Shown here one piece after another: positions 26,301 through 48,635 of a stretch of 64,000 nt of DNA. The DNA is from Toxotes chatareus (Eukaryota; Chordata; Actinopteri; Toxotidae): contig CM028886.1 of the NCBI GenBank assembly GCA_016801885.1, positions 3,606,501 to 3,670,500 on the forward strand. The letters run 5' to 3'. The position numbers and the translations under genes are program-made. The number at the start of each line of letters is the position of its first letter. Within the stretch, counting starts at the first letter, position 1. The notes beneath the pieces were generated by a model. The model saw only the letters and a program-made list of their open reading frames with translations. It had not been told where the DNA came from and searched no databases.

Positions 26301-29300
26301 AGCTAAACTCAGCTAAAATAACAGGACACAGCTCATAACCAAACACACATTCGTGCTTATTTAAGTTGTTTTTAATGTTTGGAAAACTTCAACACTTTAA
26401 CATTTGATTTAGGTTAGGTTCTCTGGTGATAAAGTTGTAGTGCCGCACTTTTTTCAGCTGTTAAGCACATGGGGGCTTTCACTCCTCAAGATAAGGAAGC
26501 ATCGTCAAGTAATTTCTGCTTTATTATGAATCTGACGTACTTTTTTCTCTTTTCTTTATCAGTAGAAAGTAGAAAAATAGACTTGATTTTTATTATATAA
26601 AAAAAAACATACAAGTTCTTTAAAGCCTTAAATTTAGATCGATCAGGCATTTCCAGAATTTCCAGATGTACCGTCAGAGTGTTTCACATCGGCCTCTCAC
26701 CTGCGGAAGGCCGTGATCCACCGGCCCAGCTCCATGTTGCAGTACAGACTGAGGTGGTCGCAGCAGACGAACAGCTGCACTGTGTGATCCCACGGAGCGC
26801 AGGACAAGTCTCTCCTGCCGGGACACGACAGGGACGCATCCAGCTCCAGCGTGTCAAAGTCCAACAAGGCTGCAGACACACACAATGTACAAATGTTAGT
26901 ATCATTAAAAAGCTTAACGCGGCTCCTGTTTCCTTCACGCTGCACTAAGATTTCACACCGACATTTAAAACCACGTATCTCACACACAGTCTGATGATGT
27001 TACCTGAAGGCAGGTCGACTGTGGCCACCGCTCCTTTCTCTCCCTGCATTTGGACTTTGTCAAAGACAGAAACCACCTTGGCAGTAGTTTGAAGTTTGGT
27101 TTGCAGATTTGCATAGAAATCAAACCTGGAGATGGAAACAAAGACGCTGATGAATGCGAAATATACTTTTCACACATATAAACTGTTACAATGCCTCCGT
27201 GGAGAGGTTATAATGGTGGGTATACACATTAAACTCAAATCATCACAGTTGTTTTGACTTTGCTGCAATCCTGAAAATGTTATCTGACCCGTCTGTGCAG
27301 TTTCTAACATTATGCTGATCTTTGTCAACACTTCCTGGTTCACCAGATTAATTATGGAGCTCTGTTTTCGCAGAAATTCAAACAGTCGTGGACTTCCCTC
27401 CTCTGAGAATCCCCACCACCGTCTGAAGCAATGAACTATTAATCTCAGAAGTCAAGTGAACAACAGTGTAAATTTTAGGAAGGCGTCGTTCCAGTCGAAT
27501 CTCTTCAACACATCAGATCCTCATTTGTGTTCTCACCACTGCGACTGCCAGTTGACAAAGCTGAATGTGGGGTAAAGGAACCAGCCCATCTCAGACAGCG
27601 CCCCCTGCTGGTCAATACCGATGAAGAAGTTTGGGGACGGAGTGGTCTGGAAGGACACATTAACCTTCTGTCCAAACCTACAAAACAAATTAAAAGTATC
27701 ATGAGTGTCATGAGACATTCAACAGCTGAAAACAAGATCTTTTTAAATCAACAAACAAATAACAATTTTAAAATCTCATTCTCTGTTCTCCAGAGACTTT
27801 GAATTTCTTGGAGTGATAATGTTTTTTTTCCCAGAGAAAGGACAAAACCAGGCATTTGAGAATGACAGACTTTAACCTTTTAAAGAAATCATTAATCTAT
27901 GTATAAGGATGTTAAGCATCAACGTCAGGGGTCTCTTAATCCTTCAGGTGAGCCGGTCTTACCGGAGCGCCTGAGCAACCGAAGGCTCCAGGTGCACCAT
28001 GGAAGCAGGGATGCCCAGCTGTGAATAACATTCGGCCTCAACACAGTTCATGTCCTGGATCGGGTTACCAGGCAGGGCATAGACAAGGACACCGGAGGCG
28101 TTGGATTTGGCCATGGCCTGCACCTGGAGGGAGGAACAACAACGAAGAGCTGATGCTGAGCTTGATTTACTGTTTTCTGACATTTTATACACTAAACTAT
28201 TAATCAGCTATCAGAGAACATTGTCAACATCAATCAATAGATAAAGCAAGAGCTTCAACAATTAGTCAGTTAATTGATCAGCTGATTATCAACACTAATG
28301 ATCTTCATCATCACTTTTTCAGCAAAAATGTCAAATACTTGTCGGTTACAGTTTTTTAAATGTGAAGATTTGATGTTTTTCTTTGTCTCAAATGATGAGA
28401 ACTAAATATTTTTGGGTTTTGGACATTTGGTCGGACACAATGAGACATTTAAAGACATCATCTTGGACTGTGGGAAATTATAAAAGACATTATCTCACAT
28501 TTTATGGACCAAACAACTAATCCAGAAAAATCAGCAGCAACTAAAAAAAACTAAAAAAATGTTAGTTGTAAAAACATGAATATGATGATAAATCACCCAA
28601 ACAGCTGATCTGAACAAGAAGCAGCACACTTCATTACCATGAACATCAACAGACCTTGGTGAAGAAGGAGCAGCTGCCCTCAGACACCCAGGCCACAGCA
28701 CCTGCCACAGACGGGGAAGGATCACATCCGTTTCCTGCATCAGTCAACTGATACGACCCCTGACCCCAGCGTCCCATGAGCCAATCATACCTGGCATCAA
28801 GTCTCTTGACGATTATAGGCATGTTCCACCCTGTGAGGAGGGGGAAAATAATGATTACAAAAGAAAACCACAGAGTGCTTATCTGCTGTTGTTCCATGAA
28901 GCATCTTCATGATGTTAAAATTATCCTTGGTGGTGTCATGTGTTTCCACATAAAACAGGAAGTTCAACCAACCGAGCCTTCAACATGATATTTCTGCTTG
29001 GCAGCGCAGAGGTGAAGGCAGACCTGCAGGGTTTCAGCTACAGTATATGGTAAGACAGTCTGGATGATTCACACCAAAATGCTCTTGAAAGCAAAATGCA
29101 TCACCGAAAAAAACGGAATTTTGTCATTAAACTGTCCAGAAAAAATGGACGTTTTAATGACAAAATTCGTTTTTTACATTCAGGAACCTAAAGAGAGTGA
29201 GCCGACATTTAGCTCACAGGTTAGCAGGGTACCCAAACTTTTACCACTATTACTGTTTAGTTTTCCGCATAACTTTTCAAATAGAAGACAACACCAAGTC

Positions 29301-31020
29301 CAAGCAGCTCTTACATCTGTCCAACCACCTTTGTCTCTGCTAAAACAGGTGAGTCAGACAACAATGACTGACAGAAACTGGTCCATCAGAGCCACGTCGA
29401 GTCAGAGTCCTTACCCTCAGAGGTGAAAACAGCCTGGGAGAGGCCGCAGTTGTGTCCCATGCAGCTCCAGTAGTAGAGGACATAGGGGATCCAGTTACCC
29501 AGAGCGAAGACCGGCACCGGAGAGAAGTGAAGCCTGCACAGGACCTCCTTCTTACTGCAGGAGGAGAGCAGGAGGTTAAATGTGGGTTGTCAGAGACGTG
29601 AGAGCACAGAACTGTAATGAAGTGTTTTGTTCACATTTTATGTTGACAATTCAAAGCTGATACTCAACTAACTGCACAGCACTTTATAATTATTTTGGAG
29701 GAGTCTAAAAACACAGCCTGAAAAGCAGCATACGCTGTGGGCAGCTGGGAAGGTTTCTGAACATCTGACGCCATACGTCAGCACTCTAACCATAAATCAA
29801 CTGCAAACACTATATAATTAGAAAATACAAACAATAAGGTGAATCTATACATGTTTCTGACTGGAAATGTTTGACTTGATCTAGTTCTTCTTGATTAGAC
29901 ATAGACACAATTCAGCCTCTGAATCTTAAACTTGTCGTAAACTTGTCGTTTAAAATGTCAAAAAACTGTTAACATTTTCAATCACAGTTTCCCTGGACTC
30001 AAAGTCGTGTCTTCATGCTGTTTTGCTTTGTCGAATAAAATCTCAAAACACAAAGATATTTCATTTTTTATGATTCAAAGGAGAGAAAAGCAGAAGTTTC
30101 TCACATTTGAGAAGCTGGAACCTGCAAATGTTTGGCATTTTTGCATGACGAATATTTAAACAATCAATCGGTTATCACCTTTTTTTTTTTATTTCAGGAA
30201 CTGGAGAAACATGTTCACCATCACAAACACAAACATACGTGCACCACATCCCTTTTAGTTGGTTGCAACTTTCAGATGTACTTCTTTTTTTTTTTAAACA
30301 GTGCTCCTGCAAATTTGGCTTCAGATGCCAAATGTCAAAAATGCTGCACAGACTTTAAACCATTAGCATTAACAACCTAATACTGTCAGATTTGTATGTA
30401 TCAGTCACGTTTAAAGCATAATTACTGCCCCACTTTCACTTTTGATTCTTAAAAAACACCTTGCTGATATTGCTTTTGTACTTTTGCTTAATTTGGATTT
30501 TGAATGTAGACATTTCAACCCTAAAGCTGTGGTTCCCCTGCCTTCACCTGTGCATGGCCGCCCGTTGCACCTGCTCCCTCATCCATACAGCGTCGCTGAC
30601 CGCGGAGTCGTCCAGGGACAGGAAGAGCACCTGTGTGCTGTCCGGCAGGTCCTGCACCAGGCTGGTCAGGGACGACTCCGAGCTCCACAGACATTCCAGA
30701 AACCCGGACTTGTTGGTGAAAGCGTGAATGACCACAGACCCCTGCAGAGATCCGGGCTGGTAGGAAAACTCCCCATCCAGAGTTGGGACTTTGAACGCGT
30801 CCGCGCGGTCTCCCGGCTCGGGCCCGGCGGCGGCGGCGGCCTGCGGATCGGAGGTTTTCCTGGATCTCAGATAGACCGTACTGTCGTGGAACTCCGAGAC
30901 CTGCTCCTCATCTTCGGTCAGTTTCATCCGCTGCCTCGATCTCCCTGCGGCTTCAGTCACATGAGCTGTCACAACAACAAGGAACCACAGCAGCGAGGAC
31001 TTTAAACGCAACACAGCCAT
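23337..31020 (-). CDS. Secreted PNGase F-like protein (PA-like segment plus PNGase F N and C domains)
   Basis: Twelve exons: 31020-30548, 29554-29415, 28830-28655, 28123-27963, 27677-27537, 27125-27004, 26869-26701, 26281-26136, 25269-25145, 25056-24930, 24213-24080 and 23462-23337. All borders are GT-AG and the total of 2,040 bp is in frame (679 residues plus stop). The start at 31020 gives a clean signal peptide (SSLLWFLVVVTAHVTEA); an upstream in-frame ATG at 31170 would bury it. Residues about 265-330 (NASGVLVYALPGN..GIPASMVHL) look like a protease-associated domain. From about residue 400 the sequence resembles bacterial peptide-N-glycosidase F: SCAPWDHTVQLFV, then ENGCGEFCVTSHHFLIN, HGTWLYGRGGWCDG and a final SSFLVFY strand. 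PNGase F cleaves N-glycans from Asn. Asp about 432 and Glu about 570 map to its catalytic Asp60 and Glu206, while the Glu118 position appears replaced. Whether this fish protein is an active amidase is unknown. Potential N-glycosylation sites and the Cys-rich make-up fit an ER or extracellular protein. Confidence 0.85.
24255..24450. repeat. Dispersed AATCGATTAGT-type repeat, copy in PNGase-like intron
   Basis: Contains attaatccattagttaatca and atgacaaacatctgctcaga with ctcaaatgtgaggattta, the signature of a common teleost interspersed family also seen at 17175, 19200, 28240, 29935 and 40985. It is non-coding and diverged. Confidence 0.5.
28240..28530. repeat. Dispersed AATCGATTAGT-type repeat, longest copy
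   Basis: This is in a PNGase-like intron. It begins ttagtcagttaattgatcag, continues ttttcagcaaaaatgtcaaa, ttttaaatgtgaagatttga and acatcatcttggactgtggg, and ends near ccaaacaactaatccag. The word order matches the other copies in the window. Confidence 0.6.
29108..29175. repeat. Near-perfect 29-bp hairpin in an intron
   Basis: The arms 29108-29137 and 29147-29175 are reverse complements with one bulged base and one mismatch block, around a 9-base loop (agaaaaaat). They share the core ttttgtcattaaa. It could be a tiny MITE or a small-RNA-like hairpin. Nothing shows that it is transcribed on its own. Confidence 0.65.
29935..30185. repeat. Dispersed AATCGATTAGT-type repeat, copy in first PNGase-like intron
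   Basis: Contains acacaaagatatttcatttt, cacatttgagaagctggaac and tttggcatttttgcatgac, then caatcaatcggttatca. These are the 3' half words of the same family. Confidence 0.6.
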
Positions 31021-32230
31021 GTTCCCGTTGACAGCGAGTGACCGTGAACTCAGCGCAAACAGCGAACTCCGGGCATTTCGTTTACAGAGTCCGTTTGGAA
31101 TTAAAAGGTCGATCTGCTGCTCTGTTCTCTTAAAAACGCGTTCACGGACTTCCTGAAAATTCACTTCCAAACATTTGAGTCAGAGGCGGGCCGTGCCGCT
31201 GCCTACGGCGGCCGTAGCGGGACATTCAGCTTTAAAAAAAAAAAAAAAAAAAAAAAAAACGCAAACCTTACAGCGAGCGGTTGATAAGGGGATTTCCACT
31301 GGCAGCGGGAAAGTTAGGGAATTATGATTGACTTACTTACTGGTTTATTTATTTATTTAACTACGTTCACTTAAAAACTTTGGGGGTTAAGGGATGTCTA
31401 TCATTTACTTTAATCTGATGTTACTTTATGCATCCAGTCCGCTGTTTTTTTTTTGTTTTTTTTTTGTACTTTTAACTACATTTATTTGACAGGTTCACAG
31501 TAGGCAGTTGTTTTTTTCAGATTCAGGTAATATATATGGCCTTCAAAACATTAAAGATAAGATAAAGTTTATTTATAATCCCAGGGAAATTTAATTGGCA
31601 CATCAGCAAAGGGAAGAGCAAAAACAAAACTAGAATAGGCCTTCTATAGATTATACAGTACATACCATCAACTAGCATAGAAAATAGAAGTAGGGCTACT
31701 CTACAGCACACCATAAATAGGCTAGTATAAATCAAAGTGTATAACCAGTTATAAGATCTGGTCCTGTAAATACCCAGCAAAGAAGGATCTGAAAACTCCC
31801 TCCACATCTGGAGGCGGATAAAAGATGTATTAAGACTGCTTTACCAATGCGCCTCATCCCCCCTTTTGGACTAAAGTCCTGTGTAATCTTCACATGGACC
31901 CTGCGCATGAAACTCATACTAATTATAACATATGCCAAAATGAAGCCCTGTGAGTCACAGAATAATTGCAGACCCACATCATCCACTTCAGCGGTGCTTG
32001 GAAGCGCCGTGTGCGCAAAATGAGCGTTAATGGATCCCCGTGGCGCAAAGGCGCATCATCAGAGAAGACGCGCCGTTATTCTGTCTTTCGGTATTTAAAA
32101 TAATCCAGCAGAGAGGTGTAGACTACCTGAGCACAGATATTTCTTATTAGCTGTGACCCAGACTAACAGGATTCAGCGTTTATATTTTTGAGCAGAAGCA
32201 TCGCGGTGAAATTACGCACGGTCTGCAGCG
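31021..32230. other. Divergent intergenic region, PNGase-like / tachykinin
   Basis: CG-rich near 31170-31220, as expected beside the PNGase-like first exon. A run of about 27 A bases follows at 31233. The block 31548-31830 looks like a LINE 3' end (listed separately). From about 32070 the sequence leads into the tachykinin 5' UTR, with a possible TATA-like gtatttaaaat near 32091. Confidence 0.45.
31548..31830 (-). mobile_element. LINE-like 3' tail fragment
   Basis: On the minus strand this ends with aatttccctgggattataaa and taaactttatcttatctt. That is the same type of end (aatttccc..gggat..aataaa/TCTTATC repeats) as the LINE at 59600-62700. Only the 3' portion seems present, with no reverse-transcriptase frame. 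Confidence 0.4.
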
Positions 32231-33072
32231 ATGGAGACACTTAAACTTGTTCTGATACTTGTTCTGCTTCTGACAAATGTTTTCTGTCAAGAAATGGATG
32301 ATGAAAACAAGAGAGAAGGCAGCGAACAGGTAAGACATTATTGCATTTGTGAATTTATAATGAAAAAAAAAACAAAAACATGCCATATTACATCCTTCCA
32401 GATTTTCCCCAGAGGTTTTGGGATGGTAAAATCTTCCCTTAAGCACAAAATAACTAATAATAATTGTATTTTATGTTTGTAAGTTTAAGGAAAGATAATT
32501 TCTTTGACTCAGTCACTGGTGGAAATTAATTATAGTTTGAATACAAGAAGACCTTGGCGATATTCAGCCTGTAACTTTGCCTTCTTTCTGCCTCAAGATC
32601 AAATGGTCAAACTCTGAAGTAATTCGAGACATGTTGGTGAGAATGATCAGAAAACCAAGACCACGCCAATATCTCGGACTCATGGGGAAGAAAGACTCAG
32701 GTAGGGCTCTTTAAAGTCGTACTGTTTCACACCAGTGAACTGTGTTTACCTTCGGGCATCATGAGAAACAGATCACTGTTTCCTTCCTCCAAACAGGAAA
32801 AACGCAGACAGCACGTAAACGTGAGTATCATGATTTTACATTATCATTTCAGTAGGTGGAACAGTTGCATTTAAACAAAAGTTTAAGTCTTTGTCGGATG
32901 TTTTTTTTTTCTTACTCCCAGGGCACAAATTTCAAACCTTTGTGGGTCTGATGGGTAAAAGGAGCTTTGAGGATCAAGGTATGATTTTATTCAACTGTCA
33001 GGTTAAAGAAGTCTCATTTCAGTGGAAATCTGCCTGGTAACAGCTGATTTCATCCCTGCAGGAGTCCTGTGA
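32231..33072 (+). CDS. Preprotachykinin, tac1-like
   Basis: Five exons (32231-32329, 32598-32700, 32797-32820, 32922-32978 and 33062-33072) join in phase to a 97-residue precursor. A signal peptide (METLKLVLILVLLLTNVFC) is followed by an acidic propeptide. A substance-P-like unit KPRPRQYLGLM-G-KK and a neurokinin-A-like unit HKFQTFVGLM-G-KR follow. Each has the Gly amidation donor and a dibasic site, so both should mature to C-terminally amidated peptides that act on tachykinin GPCRs. The segment EQIKW..DMLVRMIRKPRP resembles the TAC1 precursor just before substance P, and the 24-bp exon echoes TAC1 structure. The spacer is much shorter than in mammalian TAC1. The first peptide has Tyr in place of Phe in the FXGLM motif. 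A teleost tac1 duplicate or tac4 are the alternatives, so no symbol is assigned. AATAAA lies at about 33385. Confidence 0.88.
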
Positions 33073-33390
33073 GTTGCAGACGGGGCCTGAACAGCACTGA
33101 GGAAAACTGCATTTGTTTTCTGGCTTTGTTTCATTTCACACTGACTACAACATGTTTTTATTATTGTTATTTATTTTGTTTGGTCAGTTTGTCACGGTTC
33201 CATAAAAACGTGAAATTTAACAGTCGAGTTTGTCACTGCTGATCACACTTTTAGGCAACCACTGACATCTAGTGGTGAAAAACACTGGAGCGATTCAGTG
33301 ATCACTGAAAATAATTTAATATTTCAATGAATAGTGTCATAAATTTACTCTCACGTCACCTTAAGTGTCCGCATCATTTCCCATAATAAA

Positions 33391-34662
33391 ACCATCTCAC
33401 TTCTCAATATCATCACAGGTTTATTAAGTGACTTTGTACAATACAAATGAAAAATAAAATTAAAGATCAGAGATGGAGTACATAGCCAAAGCAAACTGCA
33501 GTGTTGACTCTTCATTTCCCACTGATCATTTCAGCAGAGTGACTGAAATATTGTTTTCTTTTTTTTCCCCAACACGTCCAGGATCACTGTTAAATGCGAG
33601 ACTTTTTTTTTTTTTTCCAAACAGTGGACGCTGCAGTCAAGTCTCTGAGAGTTTTCTAAACATACAAAAGAAGTTATTACTTCAGCTGGCTCGGTATATA
33701 TAAAAATAAACTAAAGTGAAATATAACACTTATGACATTATAAATGGTGGTCCAAGGCTAGTGGAGATAGCAAAACACAGAGGAAAAAGAAAGCGTTACA
33801 CTTAAGAAAAAAAGAAACTTTAGCCATTTTTTAAAAATCTATAAAAAAAAAAAAAGGCCCAAGGTGCATTTTTATTGTCTTTCTTGGTTTCAGGTTTTTC
33901 TGCTGACACCATTTCATTTTAGGCGGTAGCACTCACAGGAGGAGGGTTAATGATTTACCGGGTACACTCTAAACAAAACAAAGGGTTAGTTAATGCCTTG
34001 TCCTCTTCTTACTTTAATACATGACAGAAGACAAAGTTAATGTTCATATACTGTTCCTGTAAACAAATATATTTCACCAGAACTTGATTGTACAACAGTC
34101 AGACATGAATCATGGGGATTTTTATTGTCTTTGCTCTCCATAAAACTGTACACATCAGTCATTTAAAAGCAACCTTGGGAGGAAAAAAAAAAAGAGAGAG
34201 CAGCATGTGGGGGCGGGGACATTATTCAGTTATAACAACAACAATAATAATAACACCAATAATAATAATAATTAAAATAATAATATGGGTTTGGCCTTTC
34301 TAAGATGGGGTTATTTTTTTCTGTTGTTAAGGTAAACACATTCTTGATGATGATGAGTCCCGAGGCAGCGAGGGGGTCCTGTGGTGACGGTCCTGACCGT
34401 ACATACAGACCCTCCCCACCCCCCTCACATACCCACAAATACCCCCAGTACTCCCTCTATCAGGTGGGAGCAGGAGCACAGCTGTGCTGGCAGACAGAGC
34501 AGGGCCAGAGGAAGAGGAGGGGGAGGTGGAAGGGGAGGGGGAGGAGGGGGGGGGGGGAGGAGGAGGAGGAGGTGGGTAATGTCAGTGCCACACACTGGTG
34601 TCCTGACCGGCAACGTTGGCAAACACAAACAACTCGAGCTGGGGTGGTCCTGCCGACTGTCT
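33391..34662 (-). other. Probable septin7 3' UTR
   Basis: Downstream of the septin7 stop the minus strand runs 1.2 kb before meeting the tachykinin 3' end. A reverse AATAAA (tttatt) lies at about 33419 and could end the transcript. The stretch contains poly-A and poly-T tracts and the purine-rich block at 34495-34575. No coding signal was seen. Confidence 0.45.
34495..34575. repeat. G/A-rich low-complexity tract in septin7 3' UTR
   Basis: About 80 bases are almost purely G and A, including a run of 12 G and GGA repeats. The mRNA strand is C/U-rich here. The plus-strand DNA could form G-quadruplex structures. Open frames across it code only Gly/Arg or Pro runs and are not genes. Confidence 0.8.
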
Positions 34663-46017
<11,355 letters not shown>

Positions 46018-48105
46018 CTGTAAGACAGTAAAAAAAAAAAACCCCACAAACATCAAAACCATAAAAAGATTTAATCTTGCAATCTGTTTTAGCTGCAAAG
46101 CTCAAAAGAAAAGTCTTTAAAGCCCTGTTCCAACGCTGTTGTAACTGAAATACATTCCAAATATTCTAACCACGGGACCCTGATGTTCCCAATGTCAAAT
46201 TTCGATCTAGTAGACTCAAAGTTAGACAAAACACTTTTTTTTCCAACACTATTTGAAAACTCCACATATGTACTCTGCATCAGCTTATTCAAGTTTTCAC
46301 TGAAGATATTTAACATTTTACACTGAGAATGACGATGAATGCATCGCGACAATCATTTTTAATTGTAATTAAGAAAGACACTGATATACTTGAGACTCTG
46401 CACTTTAAGTTAGCTGAAAACTATAAACATAATGCTTGAAAAAAAAAAATTCAATTTCAAGAATTTTCAATTCCTTGACGTATAAAGATAAATCTTCTAC
46501 TTACAGCTGTTTTGTGTAGATCATTGCGATGCAGTTCCAATGTGCAGGAAGAGCCCGCGTTTCCAGGGTCACAAAGCAAAGGGAGAGAGCACAAAAACAA
46601 AAAAGGAAACTGAGAATCAATCTCTGGCCATCTCATAAACACACCATTCTGTATCCAGAATCAGTTTCCCAAGCTGTGAAGCCTGGGGCAAAATGATTCA
46701 TGATCTTCACTACTGTTACAACACACACAGCATTGGCCAGTGTGGTGCATATTCCACTCCACTTGCTCCTTTAATGTCAGTTGCGCCATAAAGTAAGGCC
46801 CATTCATTGTTGCAGCTTTTTCTTTTCGCCTTTGGCTATGAGAGGATTTCTGCCTCTTACACTGGAGCATCTCCTGCCTACCAACAGCAGCCCACATGTC
46901 TTCTGTGTGACTATGGCTTATGCTGATTTGCCTACAGGATGTGTAGCTTAACCTCAGTAGCATCCTAGAGCTTCAGTTAGTGAATCAATATGTATCAAAC
47001 CAAAACACTAACTTTTCAAACTGGTTAACTAGCAAACAATTATCAGGCGTTTTTTTAATTCATAGCTTATTTTTGAAATCTAAATAGCTGCAAAAAAAAT
47101 TAAATAAATACTAACAGCTGTTTTAAAATGTCTGTCTGTTTCCTTTCCGGCAATGTCAGACAGCGTTTGATAAAGGAAGTGGTGTCAGGTGGAAGACTAG
47201 GCTGCAATTTGACTGTGCAGATTTTTAAATGCTCTCCTCAACAGGTCTCATTTTTTGACTTAGAGGTCAGTCTGAAGCCAATGAACGTAAAAGTCAAAAC
47301 ATGAACTCTGAGGTAATGGATCAGGTATAATCCAGATTAAATGGCATCTTTGTCCTCCTTATACCTAACTGTGAGAGAGCTTCCTGATTTGGCTTTGATT
47401 GCCTGACCTAGATGTTCCAATCATTGCAGGTTCATCAAATTATTGATCACACACTAATGCAGCTGCCATCTCTGACACACAGATGCAAGGAAGTGGTCGT
47501 TCTCCACTTTGAAAGAAGCATTTTGAAAAGGTCTTCATGGACAAATGTAATGCCAAAGACACTGACTGTTCTTTTCAATAACGTGGCATTATTTAACGTT
47601 TTTTTTTACAAACCAAGTAGAAAGCCCTTGCAGCTCACATGTAGTAACGTTACATGTCGTTTACCCCTTAGGTTCAAACAAGTTAGCATTAACGAGGGCT
47701 GTTTAATCCAACATACGACACTTAGTTAGCTAAAATGAAAGCTTTAAGAAACACTTCAGCGTAACCCTAAGAAGAGTGTTAACGTGGCTCGTTATGTTAG
47801 CTTGTAACACACACAAAAAAACATTTAGTGAAATACTTTGCGAAAGAGCTAAAGGCAGGAAATGACACTCCCGTTAGGTTACGCTGCCTGCTAGCGAAGC
47901 CGAGGCTAACAGCTAGCTAGTTAGCAACCCATCCAACTGGAGGCGGACGACTGGGCGTTGGTTGCTCAGACAACTGCAGAGTAAATAGCGGCAAAGCCCA
48001 ATAGTTCAAACAGTGAATCCAATATTAATACAAACAATCAGAGTTGTAGTTTACAACAAGGCTTTCAGAATAAGTCGTGACAGTAGCTAACGGCAGCAGT
48101 CTCAC
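46018..48105. other. septin7 first intron region
   Basis: About 2.1 kb between the probable first exon and the first solid coding exon. It must hold any missing N-terminal coding exon. A good donor (cagct|gtaagt on the minus strand) lies at about 46503 after a long pyrimidine tract. The rest is AT-rich and not recognised. Confidence 0.4.
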
Positions 48106-48340
48106 CCATAACGTTGACGCTCCCTGCCGCCTCAAATACCGATCATTCACAAGCCGACATTCCCCTTCTCACTGCTTTTGGTTGAGTTACGCACTATGAG
48201 GCGCGCAACGCCTCCCGTGCCCAACAAAACTACGGCAAAAGACTGACGTAAACTGTACGTGAATCACCAACGGAGGCACACACCAGTCTCGCGATAATAT
48301 GTCAATTCTTTGAGTCCTAACATGTTCTCGCGATAACCAA
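47880..48340 (-). promoter_or_regulatory. septin7 promoter region with TCTCGCGATAA boxes
   Basis: GC-rich, CG-containing sequence surrounds the probable first exon (ATG G at 48109-48106, followed by gtgag). Two exact tctcgcgataa boxes lie 39 bp apart at 48287 and 48326. TCTCGCGA is a known motif of housekeeping and bidirectional promoters. An imperfect X-box-like gttgctcagacaac is at 47961. The function is inferred. Confidence 0.5.
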
Positions 48341-48621
48341 CCTTTTTTTCAGCACGAAGACCTTAATTTCTTTTAGAACATGCGAAACTCATAACATCCC
48401 ACTCTCTCACCCCCATCATACATTTTCATTAAACAATGGAGGGGGCCTGATTCGTTAACGTAACACAGGTTAAATAAATTAATTTAACAAATAGTTCGTA
48501 ACATAGGAACTGATGAAACTGCTGTTTTACATAATTTCTGGTTAATTTACAACATGTATGTGAGCATTTGTGTGTGTCAGAGTCAAAAGACTCCGGTGAC
48601 GGAATGCGAACAGCGTCCGTT

Positions 48622-48635
48622 GTAGCCATGGCAAC
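48622..48635 (+). promoter_or_regulatory. RFX X-box-like site upstream of nek10
   Basis: gtagccatggcaac is a near-perfect inverted repeat that fits the RFX consensus GTTRCC-NN-GGYAAC with one mismatch. It is about 720 bp before the nek10 start codon and 510 bp before the septin7 ATG candidate. RFX factors drive ciliary genes, and NEK10 acts in motile cilia. Confidence 0.55.

Noticed and set aside
31021..31170. Upstream in-frame ATG at 31170 as the PNGase-like start
   Set aside because: It would put about 50 charged residues before a clear signal peptide; the ATG at 31020 is preferred.
31233..31259. Run of about 27 A bases as a possible retrocopy tail
   Set aside because: The sequence before it is the PNGase-like promoter region; no intronless gene copy or target duplication was seen.
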